Shown here one piece after another: positions 50,891 to 63,004 of a stretch of DNA of 64,000 nucleotides. The translations under genes were made by a program, and so were the position numbers. The notes below the pieces were generated by a model. The model had not been told where the DNA came from. It made no database searches and saw only the letters and a program-made list of their open reading frames with translations. Each line of letters begins with the position of its first letter. Position 1 is the first letter of the stretch. This stretch comes from Acorus gramineus (Eukaryota; Streptophyta; Magnoliopsida; Acorales; Acoraceae). The stretch is taken from positions 19,886,074-19,950,073 of the forward strand of contig CM060849.1 in assembly GCA_030737835.1 (NCBI GenBank), written 5' to 3'.

Positions 50891-51408
50891 GTGAAAAGAA
50901 TATTTGAATAGAAATAATGACATAATTAATAACAATGACCAGGGGAATCATTAGATATCAACAGATTTCAGGTGTTCTTAAAAACTTGAAATGGACAAAC
51001 AAACTTCTGAGGATATTCTAGACATATGTTACATGTAGTACTGCTTCTATATCAACTGATGATGATGCGCTAGCTAGGCTATTATTCTTCAAAGATGTTC
51101 GTCTTTGGTTTTGTTATTGTTGCAACAACTTGCAAATGCATGGGGTGTTAAAAGAATTGAATAGAAATAATAACATAAACAATAACAATGACCAGGGGAA
51201 TCACTAGATATCAACAGATTCATGTGTTCTTCAAAATTTGAAATGGACAAACAAACTTCTGATGACATTCTGCTATATATGTTACATGTAGTAGTACTGC
51301 TTCTATATCAACAATGATGATGTCCTAGCTAGCTAGGCTATTATTCTTCAAAGATGTTCATCTTTGGTTTTGTTAATATTATTGTTGCAACAGCTTGCAA
51401 TGCATGAG
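50891..51408. repeat. Tandem duplication of about 255 bp upstream of the SMXL gene
   Basis: Copy 1 (50891-51141) and copy 2 (51147-51408) are direct repeats. They share ACAATGACCAGGGGAATCA, GAAATGGACAAACAAACTTC, GCTAGGCTATTATTCTTC and GTTGCAAC. They differ by a few substitutions and small insertions. The block lies about 2.1 kb before the SMXL start codon and has no coding frame. Confidence 0.92.
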
Positions 51409-52653
51409 CAACAAGAACAACAGGAGATCACATGAAGTGGTGGGTGTGGAAATTAAAGAGAAAGCCATGCACGCATCACCACAAAATACACCCCCTTTTA
51501 TGTAGAAGTCATGGATGTATGGAATGTACGTACGACAGACAAAAACCTTTCACGGGTTTTGAAACGGTTCGATAATCAAAAGTGGGGGAGGGAGAAGAAG
51601 ACCAGTCAAAAAAGGGATCCCATTGTTAACAGTTGCAGAGAAAGATATTTAAAAAATTTAAAATAAATTAAAGAGGAAAAGAAAATTAAGCTAGCTTTCA
51701 TGGAATGAATTCCATGTTTAATTTTTTTTTATTTTTTTTAAAATTATTTGAAAGTCTTTTATTTAAAAATAAAAGGAGACAAAGGCCACCACTTTCCATA
51801 TTATAAAGGGTGTCTAAAGCAAAAATACATAGATGTACATAAATGAATACTATTGTTGGATGGTTTTTAGTTTTTACCAATGAAGTGATTCATTTATTGG
51901 AAAATAAATATGCAAAAAGTTACTGCGTTTGGTCAAAATTCAACATATAAATAGTCACTAATGTGGATTTGGATTCTGTGTTTCTTATAATGTTATTTTG
52001 TCTTTTCAGAAGAGGGTTTTTTTTTTTTTTTTGAAAAATTGATGTTAGTTCATGGGCTTTTTAGTAAATATATTTCTCCTTATGTTTATGTATAAAAAAA
52101 TTCATTGCTTTTTATTATAGATAAAATAATCTTTTGAACAATCCTTCATGTAGCTCTGTTGTATGTGGTCTCAATGTGTTATGATTTTTTAAAAATTAAT
52201 TTTATTTAATATATATATATATATATCTTCGTAAAAGTGGAATATATAATCTAATATGAATAATAGTCAATGTTTTAACCTTCATTCCCTGGTCTGCCAT
52301 AGAAGGGTCATCCATTGAATCTGATGGTTCTGAGTGAGACCTCACACGCACTTGGTATTATAACAAATTACACTACAATCAATAATGAGTGTACATGTCA
52401 CATGTCACTTGTACAAACAAGTGACATCTTTTGTTAGCAACAAAAACAATAAAAAAGTTTTCTTAAGTGGGTAGGATTATTAGGACAAAAAAGTTCTTTA
52501 GATCAGATAACTTTGCTTTAAATGGTACTTGAACAAGAATTGCTTGTTAATGCAGCAAGGGAAGTATATGAAACACTTTGGCTTTTTTTTTTGTTATTTT
52601 TTTTTTGTACACTGGAAAAGCATAAGCCTTGTCTCTTACAGTGATGCAGAAGA

Positions 52654-52692
<39 letters not shown>

Positions 52693-53264
52693 AAACATAC
52701 TTGTAAAGATGAGATAAATTTGTGTAACAAAGATACTCACAGTTATGAAAGAGAATGATAAACTCAGTCACTCTCACTACCCTTTTTTTCTGCTTTAGTT
52801 GTTTTTCCTTTAAATTCACTGACTACCTGTTCAAAGAATGATATGGAAAAAAGGGAGGGAAGTCCTCTGAAATTTTTATAATTTTGAAAGAAAAAAAATG
52901 GAGGCCCCCACCAACTTTTCAAAAGCATGCCATGAAAACACACAAACAAATGAGAGATTTTTCAATTAATTAAGATGAGCATAACATGATTACATGTGGG
53001 GGTTGATTATTATAATCCTCCACTGTCATCAGATTACACAAATTGTTGCCTTTGTTGTAATACGAGATAATCTTCCCTTGTCAGCTTTTTTTGAGCATCT
53101 CGGGAGAATTTTTGTTGAATCAGATTCCCCTCCCCCCCAACCCAACTTAAAATTTTATGTCAAAAGTGAACATATCAAAGTTATGATTGTCTCACTTGAT
53201 ATAGATCCATAACAACAGGTTAATACAGTAATCACTGATAACAATAATACAAAAAGGAGTCATT
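51409..53264. other. Distal upstream region of the SMXL gene
   Basis: No coding frame. 51410-51640 is less AT-rich than its surroundings (for example GGAGATCACATGAAGTGG and CCTTTCACGGGTTTTGAAAC) and could hold conserved regulatory sequence. A (TA)n run is at 52209-52226 and a (CT)n run at about 52657-52688. Confidence 0.4.
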
Positions 53265-53552
53265 TTTTCAATATAAAACAATGAAAGAGAAGCTCATGAA
53301 GTGGAAATAAAAAGCAACACCAGCACCAACACCTGGTAAAACAAATATAAATCCTCTTCAGTCTATCTTTTCCCCCACAACACAGGCAAAGCTAAAACAT
53401 ACATATAGAAAAAAAAAGAACAACATCAACAAAGAGTGATTGACATAGAGAGAGAGGGAGAGAGAGAGAGTTCAAGTGAACCATTTTTTTTGAGCTAACA
53501 CATAAGAGAGAAACCTATAGAGGGTGGTGGAGGAGGGAAGAACTTGGTTTTG
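53265..53552 (+). promoter_or_regulatory. Core promoter and leader of the SMXL gene
   Basis: A TATA-like AATATAAAAC is at about 53270-53279, some 275 bp before the start codon. Downstream come a purine-rich AGAGAGAGAGGGAGAG run at about 53447-53472 and AGAG words, common in plant 5' leaders. The exact transcription start is unknown. Confidence 0.4.
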
Positions 53553-56500
53553 ATGCGTGGAGGGGCTTGTACAGTGCAGCAGGTCCTCACAACAGAGGCT
53601 GCTTCAGTGCTGAAGCTCTCTGTAGGCCTGGCGAGGCGAAGAGGGCATGCGCAAGTGACACCGCTACACGTGGCGGCGACCCTTTTAAGCTCCAGGTCTA
53701 GCCCCCTCAGAAGGGCCTGCCTGAACCCGCACTCAAGCACCAACTCCCACCCCCTCCAATGCAGGGCTCTTGAGCTCTGCTTCAATGTGGCCCTCAACAG
53801 GCTCCCCACATCGCCGGGGCCTCCGCTTCACCACGGGCAGCCATCGCTGTCGAACGCGCTCATTGCAGCCCTCAAGAGAGCCCAGGCGCATCAGAGGAGG
53901 GGCTGTGTTGAGCACCAACACCAACAGCCGCTTCAACAACATCAGCATCAGCAACAGCAGCCTTTGTTGGCCATCAAAGTAGAGTTGGAGCAGCTTGTGA
54001 TCTCCATATTGGATGACCCAAGCGTGAGCAGGGTCATGAGGGAGGCTGGGTTTTCTAGTACCTCCATCAAAAATAGACTTGAAGACTCTGTGTCTGGTTT
54101 CTCTTCTCCCTCACCTCCTCCCACCTCACCTTCTCTTTCTCTGTTTCATCACTCTTTTGGGGGGATTGAGACCCATAGAGAGAGTTTCTGGCAGACCCAT
54201 CTCTTGAAATCCCCTTTTGAGCAAAACCCAGTAGTTTTTCCACCCCCATGTAGGCCTACAAACGTTTGTGAGGAGGATCTGAAGCTTGTTGTGGAGGTTC
54301 TGTTGAGGAAACAGAGGAGGAGGAACACTGTTGTGGTGGGTGACTCCCTGATGAGGACTGAAGGGCTTGTTTTGGAGTTGATGGGGAGGGTTGAGAGGGG
54401 TGATGTACCTGAGGAGTTGAAGTCGGTCCATTTTGTGAAGCTCCAGCTCTCATCGTTGCATCTGAAGTTCATGAGAGGGGATGAGTTGGAGGTGAAGCTG
54501 TCCGAGCTGAGGAGGAAAGTGGGTTCACTTGCTTCAGGTGGAGGTGGGGCTATTGTTTATGTGGGGGACCTCAAATGGGCTTCTGAAGCTGCTTCATCTC
54601 CTCCAACACCAGGTGGTGTTGATGGGTGTTACAACAACCCGGTGGAGCTTGTGATAGCAGAGATTGGGAAGTTGGTCTCTGATTTCAGTGGTTGCAGGGG
54701 GAAGGTCTGGTTGTTGGCCATTGCAAATTATCAGACATACATGAAGTGCCAGATGAGGCATCCCACTTTGGAGAATCAATGGGCCCTCCAAGCCGTCTCT
54801 GTTCCTTCAGGTGGTGGCCTTGGCTTGAGTCTCCACTCTTCAAGGTATGAGGTTTCCCACAAAATCCAATCTTGTTTTTATGGTTTATCTTGGAAGAGCA
54901 TGTTTTTGTTTTTCCTTTAAAACAATTATATATAACTGGACCACATCAAAGGAAAGTTAGGTGGGTAGATGTAGATGGAACACACTGTCATTTCCAGATC
55001 ATTTTCTTTTCAAAAAGAGTCTTTGTCCATGAAAAATTAGTATTCACTGAAACAATTATAAGGAAAAGTTTTGAAGTTGATCAACTTATGTGGTTCTGTG
55101 GCTCTCTAAATAACCATAGGTGACAGCATTACAAAAAAAAAAAAACCATTCATTTGTAAGGAAAATTTTAAGATGAAAACATTAAATGGTTTCTAATGTG
55201 TTTTTGATTTGCTCATGCAGTGACCCTACTGATTCAACACCGGAATCAAAACCTCCCAACACCAAAGGAGAACAAGATAAGCTCACATGTTGTGCTGAAT
55301 GCGCTTCGAATTATGAAAGGGACGCGTTGATGTTCAATTCAGGATTGCTTAAACCTTCTTCCCTCTTCACCTCTAATGATGCAAAAGACATTCGCAGAGG
55401 TTCAGACCAGTTGCCTTACTGGCTTCAGCAGCATAAAACAGACCATCATAACAAGGTGTATATTTATAGATATAGTGAGACTACTTAGTTATTTGTTACT
55501 TTATTTTGATAGTAATGCTTCGACATCTAATTTCAGGATGGTTTGGTCCAGTTGAGGATCAAGTGGAACAAGTTATGCCAAAGCCTCCACCACAACAGGC
55601 CTAAAACTGGAAGCCCGTCTCATCGCATCTCGCACTGCAGCGCGAATCCAATCTTTCTCATGGAATTCGCATCAAAACCAATTAGGTCCACAAGTTGGCC
55701 GCCCACGCCTGATTTAGGATCGCTCAAGGAGATGGAAGACAAGGAAGTGAAGACCGTCCTCGCATTGGGTGGTCCACTGCTCTCCGACTCCGATAAATTG
55801 GTGGACCAAAGAAGGGAAGAGATACAAAGGAGACTACAAGAGAACCTCCCATGGCAATCCGAGGCGACCATGGCTTCAATCACCGAAGCATTGCTCGACC
55901 CATCGACGGGGAAGGGAGCGGCGTGGTTGTTGATTGGAGGGAATGATTGGATCGGGCAGCGGAGACTAGTAATGGCCATGGCCGACGCTCTCCATGGGTC
56001 GACCGATAGACTCATGTGCCTCAACATGCGAAGAAGGGAAGGGTGTCTCGGGATCCTCTTGAAAGCTCTTAAAATCAATCCAAATTGTGTTGTATCGATA
56101 GAAAACATCAAAGGCGCGGACACCCAGTTCGTCGAATTCTTGATTGATTGCTTCAAAAACGGGGCTTTCAAGGACTCGTTCGGGAGAGAAGTCTCTCTAT
56201 CGAGTACGGTCTTCGTGTTAATGGGCGGCGGCGATTTGAGCAATTCAAACGGACCCAACGAAGAAGAATCGGAGTTGGTGATCGACATGAAACTAGAGAC
56301 CATCTCCTCCGAAGAGGTGGCGAAGAGAGATCTCAAGAGGACGCGAGGATGGGATTCTCCGCCGGAGAATCACAAGCAGAGGAGGACCGAAGAAGACCCA
56401 CATTCCGAAAACATGTCGGGCGAGGACGGGGCGCGATTCTCAAGGCAGTCGAGCATGAACAGCCTCGATTTGAACGCCCTGGCCACCTCCGAAGAAGACG

Positions 56501-56850
56501 AAGAGGCCAACGGGCTAATTAGGCTCATCGAAAGGCGGTTCGTCCTCAATGTGGGTCCAGCCCAGCAGGACCGGATGGCGGAGAACATCAAAGAGAAGAT
56601 CCAGCGGTCCTTCGGGGAGGTCCACGACGGGGAGTTGTGCGTCGATCGGGCGGCGGTGGAGGAGCTGATGAGGGCCTCGGGTGGCTTTGTGGAGGGACTG
56701 TTGGAGAGGTGGCTCGGTGAGGTTTTTCAAAAGGCAGTCACAACGGTCAAAAAGGGCGGGAAGGTTAGGCTAACTGTGGAAGGGCGGGGAGGGGTAGTTT
56801 TGGAATTTGGGTTCCAGGGTTCAGGCCTTCCAAAGAGCATCCGGAGCTGA
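53553..56850 (+). CDS. SMXL4/5-type SMAX1-LIKE protein (3 exons, 946 aa)
   Basis: Exons 53553-54844, 55221-55455 and 55537-56850 join in phase to 946 residues. The start MRGGACTVQQVLTTEAASVL opens a double Clp-N domain (residues 1-165) with RRRGHAQVTPLHVAATLL, CRALELCFNVALNRLP and ISILDDPSVSRVMREAGF. A Gln/His-rich run lies at about 121-138. Residues 250-430 are the first, degenerate ATPase-like domain. The second contains GGNDWIGQRR (643-652), where the Walker A Lys is Gln, and FGREVSLSSTVFVL. An LDLN EAR motif sits at 819-822 after RQSS. No RGKT degron is seen. This and the SMXL4-like WQTHLL and FVLN segments place it with SMXL4/5, not SMAX1 or SMXL6-8. Family role: nuclear regulators of phloem formation, insensitive to strigolactone and karrikin. 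Protein somewhat shorter than Arabidopsis SMXL4. Confidence 0.93.
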
Positions 56851-58706
56851 AAACAGAGGATTTGTTTTGTAAAATGACCAAAATGGCCCCGTTATAGCCG
56901 TTGGAGGCACAATTTTCCATTCCAATCCTTTGTTGAGTGATGACTCGCATGTTTTTCTCCCTCTCAAAGGGTCGAATGTTTCTCAATGTGTAATTGCATT
57001 AATATAATTAGGAATATTATAATATGGTTCCCCTGTAAATTAGCGTGTTTTTGATCTGAGTGAGTGATTCTGTGCATTTAGGTTTTTCGATAATGTTGGA
57101 GCTCTCCGTTATAAAGATAAGCTAGATTGAAAATCAATACATAAAATCACTCATAAATCACAGATAAACCTGAGGGTATTAGAACTTTGAGATGTATCAA
57201 ATCAACAACCTTTTTATGGGTTAATTTCTATTGCTTTCAATAATTAGTTTTCCTCCACTGTTTTTGTTGTTATAAATGTCTTTAAGAATCCTGTGAAGCT
57301 GATGAGGGTGGAGACTACAGAGACATGACAAGGGACAAAGTGGGCCTTTGAGTTTTGTTTGGATATGCCTTTTTGCAATGCACGCTGGTAAGGGTACTTA
57401 TCTTCCTCAGACCTTCCCCCTCCCCTAAGAAGCCATAGCTAAGGACACCCTCTCATCTTACCAATGTTTTTATTTTTTGGACTCACTTATTAATGTTTGC
57501 AATCACATAATCCAAGGTGGCTGTTTGGATACCTACATGTCATGTCATGAAAAGATCAATCCATGTTGTTATCAAAATATAAATATAAATCACTCAAAAA
57601 ACTTTCTTTTCATGGGGACTTTGGTTGTTAATCATTCACATCTGGTACTAATATTTTGAATGAAAATGATAAGAAAAGTTAGTGATCCTTCCACTATAAG
57701 CCAATGATGATCTATCTATTCTTGCTTTACATATAACCAATGAGAGGGTGAAAAAAATGATAAGTTTCTATCATTGCTTTGACTTGAATTTAAACACCCC
57801 CTTTTAACAAACTACTTAAAAGAGGGGACAGAAGATGAATAGAGGGGATAGTGGGTGAGAGAGAAAATCATTACATCTAACGGCGGATGTGGGGCCTCTT
57901 CTCTCTCTCTCTCTCAAAATTGGTGGTGGTGATATTGGTGGGAAAGTTGTCCCATGTTTATTTATGTGTACTTGATTCTCCATTATTAGTTTCACTGATT
58001 GTTCAAACAAAAAGAGTACAATTTGATGGTTTGGAAATTGAACTCATGAAGTAAAATTATCCAATTATCAAATGCACCAGATTTTTATGATAGAATATTT
58101 GGTATGTTGTTGAAAATTTGTGTCCCGCATAATTGAATAGAGAAGTCGAAACCAAACACACAATCACATGAGATAAAATTTTTTGTGGTTGGTAAAATAT
58201 TGCCTACATTTATGGAGAGGGAAGGTAGAATTTTCAGTATTTTTCTAGATTATAAACTCTGTGGTGGCTTACAAATCTCTTCTTCTTTAACCAAAAAGTA
58301 ACCTCTCAAGTGGCATGAAAAATATTAACTCACAAAAGAATATATATAGCTTGATATATGATCATTATACATTCATACATAATACACTACAATTACACAT
58401 GAAAAATATCCGTATACATAAAAAAAAGCAATTTTTTGTCATTGCTTAACCTAGACTTCAATTCATAGTATTAAACAATATTTCGATGGGAGAATTTTGC
58501 TGTTGATGTTCTTCCTTGATAAGCCATGATTCTTAATTTTTGTGTCATCCATGAACACCCTCATGTAGGTTTGGAAATACATGACTTACATGTCTTATAT
58601 ATTTTCATGATGATGAAGTGGTTATTTTTCATGGTGATGGTCACCTTTTGTTAAAGTCAAGAGCGATGATACATGCAGTCTGTTTTACAACTAGTTTTGT
58701 AGTCCC
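56851..58706. other. 3' flank of SMXL and intergenic sequence
   Basis: The SMXL 3' UTR probably ends near 57000-57040, where ATTAATATAATTAGG is a weak far-upstream-like signal. No other gene or RNA is supported. Confidence 0.4.
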
Positions 58707-58752
58707 ATACGCTATGATAATGTAATATATACTGCATTATCATAGTGTATGA
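58707..58752. repeat. Short perfect-type hairpin
   Basis: CCATACGCTATGATAATG and, inverted, GCATTATCATAGTGTATG form a stem of about 18 bp with one G-T-type mismatch around a short AT-rich loop. It could be the core of a small MITE. Confidence 0.6.
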
Positions 58753-59673
58753 CTGGAAAAAAAAATTATGAAAAAAAATACACTACCGTATTTCAATATA
58801 TACTTCATTTTATATAACAACATGCACTTCAAATGGTGAGTATATGATTTAAAAAAAAAAAAAGATGAACTGTAATTGAATTGCAATAGGAGCTGTGTGT
58901 ATCTTTTTCCTCAAGCCAATATTCAAAACATTTCCCTCCATGCAGTAACCAAGTGAAAAAAAAGAAAAAATTGAAAAAAAGTTGAAGCAATGATTGATGA
59001 TGAAACCATATATACATTTCAAAGGGTGAGTGGGGTTAGTAGTTACTACACTAATCAAAGACCTTATTAAATTACGAAAGTGGCATTAGTGGGCCTCTTC
59101 CCCTCAAGAGGAAGCAAGCATTTCAAAAAAAAAAAAAAAAAAAAAAAAAAAACAGCTTTATGACCCCATAAATCATCAAAAAAGATATGTTTGGCTCATT
59201 AATGCAATGTAGGACTCAAGATCAATAATATGGAAATGCAAAGACAAACTTTTGATCATCACGGTGAGGGAAATGATGTTTCACTTTATGGGCCGCTGTG
59301 CGAAGCAATTTTTATTTCTTAAAAGGAAGAGTGGAGGATCTTTAAAGCCTCCCCCATAATATAAACTCATCATCATGTGTCATCTGTGTAAAGAATAGAA
59401 AGCAAGAAAAAAGTGTTCTCATTTGTTTGACTGGAACAATCACTAAAAGATTCAGCATTTGAAGAGTTTTATTCATGATTCAAAAGCCCATATGTATATA
59501 ATGTTCCCTAAAAAAAGGATATGTTCAATCATGTGTGCAACTTTGTTAGTGGTCCTCATCGATTTTTTTTTTTTTTTAAATATATACTCGTTCATTGGTA
59601 TGACTATTGTTATAAGAAGTGAAGTACACACAAAAATATATTAATATATATTTTTTTTATAAAAAATAAAAAA
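58753..59673. other. Intergenic with long A and T runs
   Basis: A run of about 28 A residues is at 59125-59152. No gene was recognised. Confidence 0.4.
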
Positions 59674-59950
59674 ATATAGGGTTTTTTATTTTTAAGTCCC
59701 CACAAACCATCATATTTAGTGATCGATCCCTCACTTCTTCGTATTTGGGTTTTAGTCCCCAGATTTAAATAATAGTTCCTTTTTAGTCCCTGAGAAGGAC
59801 CTATCCATAAATTATTTAATTTTTTTTAGTCCCTGAGAGGGACCTATCAAAAAATTATCCTTTAAATCTGGGGACTAAAACCCAAATACAAAGAAGAAAG
59901 GGATCAATCACTAAATATGATGGTTTGTGGGGACTTAAAAATAAAAAATA
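59674..59950. mobile_element. Hairpin MITE with about 110-bp arms
   Basis: The left arm (59680-59790) contains TTTTTAAGTCCCCACAAACC, ATCATATTTAGTGATCGATC and TTGGGTTTTAGTCCCCAG. The right arm (59860-59948) is its inverted copy with few mismatches. Between them TTTTAGTCCCTGAGARGGAC occurs twice, as a direct repeat. The near-perfect arms suggest a recent insertion and a strong RNA foldback if transcribed. Confidence 0.8.
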
Positions 59951-60329
59951 AAAAAATTTAATATTCAAACATTAAGATAGCACTGTACTAATTAAGATAA
60001 CATATTGTATAATGACATTAGCGTATTGTATAGGCGGCTAAAAGATTACTTTTGAACCGTAAACATGACTACAAAATAAATTGAGTATGTCAACACTCAT
60101 TAAAAAAAAAAAAAAAACAATGAAAATGTGAGAGAATCACAAATAGTGAAATAGACATGCCAGCCTCAAAACTATACATGATATATAGTATGAGCAAAAC
60201 CTTTCATTTCTTGATCTCCAAAATTCTCTGAATACCATTGTCATCTACATATCTCTTGCAGATGTGACAACTGCAATGGATACAGGTGCATAGGGGGCTT
60301 AGCAGGTTGCATAGGTGTATTAATGAAAT

Positions 60330-60590
60330 GTCATTTTTTAAACTAGGAAGGTGGATCAGCTGCAGGACATCCTCCCTTTTTGGGGGAGGCGAAGGATCAA
60401 GCCCTGCTATAATTAGTGTGGTGGATTTCGACTGCAGTTAAAATCTACTCTGGATACAGAATCTTTGGCATGTTGGTAAAGAACATCCTCCCCTTCCGGA
60501 GAGGGCCATGATCAAGCCTTATTATAAGCAGGCTGGTGTTGTGGGTTTTAGCCCCAGTTAAAATTTGCTCCGGATACAGAGAGCCTTGTC
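60330..60590. repeat. SINE-like unit present as two direct copies
   Basis: Copy 1 (about 60366-60462) and copy 2 (about 60482-60582) share ACATCCTCCCY, then GATCAAGCC, AGTTAAAATYTRCTC and GGATACAGA. The TGGCATGTTGGTAAAG at 60468 and GATCAAGCC spacing resemble tRNA-type A and B boxes, so a tRNA-derived SINE origin is plausible. Confidence 0.6.
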
Positions 60591-60667
60591 AACAAAAAGA
60601 AGAAAAAAAAATGAAAAGAAAAGAAAAAAAGAGAAGGTGGATAAGCTGCATTCACTAAGATGTATGT

Positions 60668-60755
60668 ATTTTGTCCAAAATGACCTTGGCCGTGTGGTGA
60701 GGACACCACTCCTCTGGCGCTTTGCACGGTTCGATCCTTGTGGAAAAAAAAAAAA
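60668..60755 (+). mobile_element. tRNA-derived SINE fragment with B box and poly(A)
   Basis: CCTTGGCCGTGTGGTGAGGAC has A-box character and GGTTCGATCC (60728-60737) matches the pol III B-box consensus. A tail of about twelve A residues closes it. It is too short and unpaired to be a functional tRNA. Confidence 0.65.
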
Positions 60756-60784
60756 GGTTATGGGCGTTATTATACTCAGTTTTT

Positions 60785-61035
60785 TTTACAGTCCTATATA
60801 CCACGTTAGAAATTCAGTAAAGCATATACCTCGTTAGATGATATATATACTTTGTTATATATATTTTTTACACTTATTAAAAATGAGTTCATTCAATTTG
60901 AAATGGAGTGATAAACATTTTTTATCAAAGTATATACTTCATTTAGATAATGTTTATAATTTTTTTTAAAATGAAAAAATGTGTTGTGTGAGTTTTGATT
61001 GGTTAAACTATCTGGAGTGTAACATTTTCCAAAGG
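60785..61035 (+). repeat. Dispersed repeat, copy 1
   Basis: Matches 63005-63255 in the same orientation. Both have ACAGTCCTATRTAC, repeated TATATAC-CRTTAGA words, AAAATGAGTTCATTCAA and TAACATTTTCCA in the same order. No coding capacity. Confidence 0.7.
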
Positions 61036-61478
61036 TTATAAGTCTTGTTGGGCTGATTGGTGTAGACTTTGGACCATGACCCATAAATTGTTTGGGCCTT
61101 TACTTGAACAATCAAATTATCAATGTATGTTGAGACTGTCTGTCGCAATGTCAAGGCTGTTGTACAATTTTGTTTTTAGAAATATGTATCTTCAAAAGCC
61201 CCGAAATTTCTTCCTGAAGTATACGTATTCCTCCATTATCAATCAAAAAATGAAAATGAGGAAGGAAGAAGGGAGAAAGAGGGACAAAATTAACATTTCA
61301 TAGTGTTTAAACATTAAAAACATGAATATAAATGGTTCAAAACGGAATATTATTCACAGCATATTCTTATGAAAACATATTCTTAAGGAAAGACATTTTT
61401 CGCTAATGGACTATGTACTCGGTTGTACCTATTTGAGTGGAAGACATCGAGTTTATTCACACCTACCATAATACCTAT
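61036..61478. other. Intergenic sequence
   Basis: No gene is supported. Short frames around 61076-61303 lack any recognisable family signal. Confidence 0.35.
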
Positions 61479-62336
61479 TAAGGTACGTTTGGATAGAGGC
61501 ATAAGCTATTATGGACTTTCTACCTATTCTAGAGAATTGTTGACTTTATCAATAGAATAAGTGATTTTTTTTGTCGTGTTTTCAGTTATTCTCGTTGAGA
61601 AACGTGATAATCAAGGTTGAAGTGTTTGATTGATGAAGAATAAAATGTGAATAAGGTGTAAGAAGTTGATTTGACATGTGGATTTATTGATGCATTAGAG
61701 GCGATAACAGGTAATTTGAAATGAAAAAAAATAAAAAATGTGGGACCCACTTATGATTGTTGTTGGAATATGCTAATTCCATGGGTAAGGAGGGATTACT
61801 ATACCCCTTTATTCTTTCTTATTCCGGCATCCAAATACCATCTTATTCCCCTCACCTAAACACCATTTTTTTCCTATTCCATGCCTATTCTTACTTATTC
61901 CCCTCTTATTACTCCACCCAAACTAGAGGAATATGGGAGGAATAGAGGATAATAAGGAAAAAAAAAGTGTTTGAGTGGAGAGAATAAGAAGGTATAGCTA
62001 TGTAGAATTAGATAAGAATAAGCTGATATTTGTATTCCAAGTCCCTCATGGAATTGTGTTATTCCTCCATTGATATAAGGGGATCCACCTATCAAATCAC
62101 ATGTCATCACCTCTTATACATCAATGAGACTCACACGTCAAATCAACTTTTTACATCTTATTCACATTTTATTCTTCATCAACCAAACACTCCAACATTT
62201 ATTATTATATTTCCCAACGAGAATAGCTGAAACCACAACCAAACACAAAATCACTTATCCATTGATAAAGTCAACAATTCCTGGAATAGATATAAACCCT
62301 AAAAATAGTTTATATCTCTATCCAAACAGACCTTTA
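61479..62336. mobile_element. Tourist-like element family B, 852 bp, with nested palindromic centre
   Basis: TTA flanks both ends (61479-61481 and 62334-62336). Ends AGGTACGTTTGGATAGAGGC and, inverted, AGGTCTGTTTGGATAGAGAT begin inverted arms of over 180 bp that share GACTTTATCAAT, TTCTCGTTGAGAAACG-type and GATGAAGAATAAAATGTGAA blocks. The centre (about 61770-62060) is itself partly palindromic (TATTCCATGCC and CTTATTCC words versus GGAATA words), probably a second insertion. There is no transposase. Confidence 0.78.
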
Positions 62337-62571
62337 GTATGACATAATATGTAACAATCAGCGTCCCCCATTATTATTATTTAGAAGAAAAAAACTAAAC
62401 TTATATGATTTGGTCTGCATCCAAAATTAGGCCTCACCAACTAATTTTTCAATCGGATTCTGCTTTTGTGTTTAGATAATATGTTTCAAATATATTTTTT
62501 TTGTAAATTTCAGCATTTCGTTTCAGTTTTTATTTTTATGTTTCAAATGTTACAAAAAAAAAAAAACATTT

Positions 62572-62655
62572 TTATAAGATGCTAATTGAGAATAGATTTT
62601 GAAGAATCGATAATTATAAGATGCTAATTGAGAATAGATTTTCAAGAATTGATAA
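62572..62655. repeat. 42-bp tandem duplication
   Basis: Two copies (62572-62613 and 62614-62655) share TTATAAGATGCTAATTGAG and differ at two or three positions. It follows an A-run at 62555-62566. Confidence 0.85.
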
Positions 62656-63004
62656 TTTATTTAGAGCATAAGTTGTTTTTGACAACGGGTGTTAAACATT
62701 CCTTTCAACGACATGAAGAGGGGTCTATCTAGGATGGGCGTTGTTACACTAAAGTCGTGTTTTGGTGTAACGTTGAAATGTTAAGATTCTCATAATCTTG
62801 TATTTTAAATTTAGCTTTTAAAAAAAGTTGTTCTATTATATTTTCAACCGCAAAATTTTTTAGCTTAAACAAGAAAGACGAGAGTTTGAACAGCTAAAAG
62901 CTAAAAATGTGTTTGGATCTGATTTTGAGAATTTTAACTTTTTAAACACAGAATCTACATAAACTCATATCCAAAAGGAGACTAAGTCATTTTTACCATC
63001 TAAA

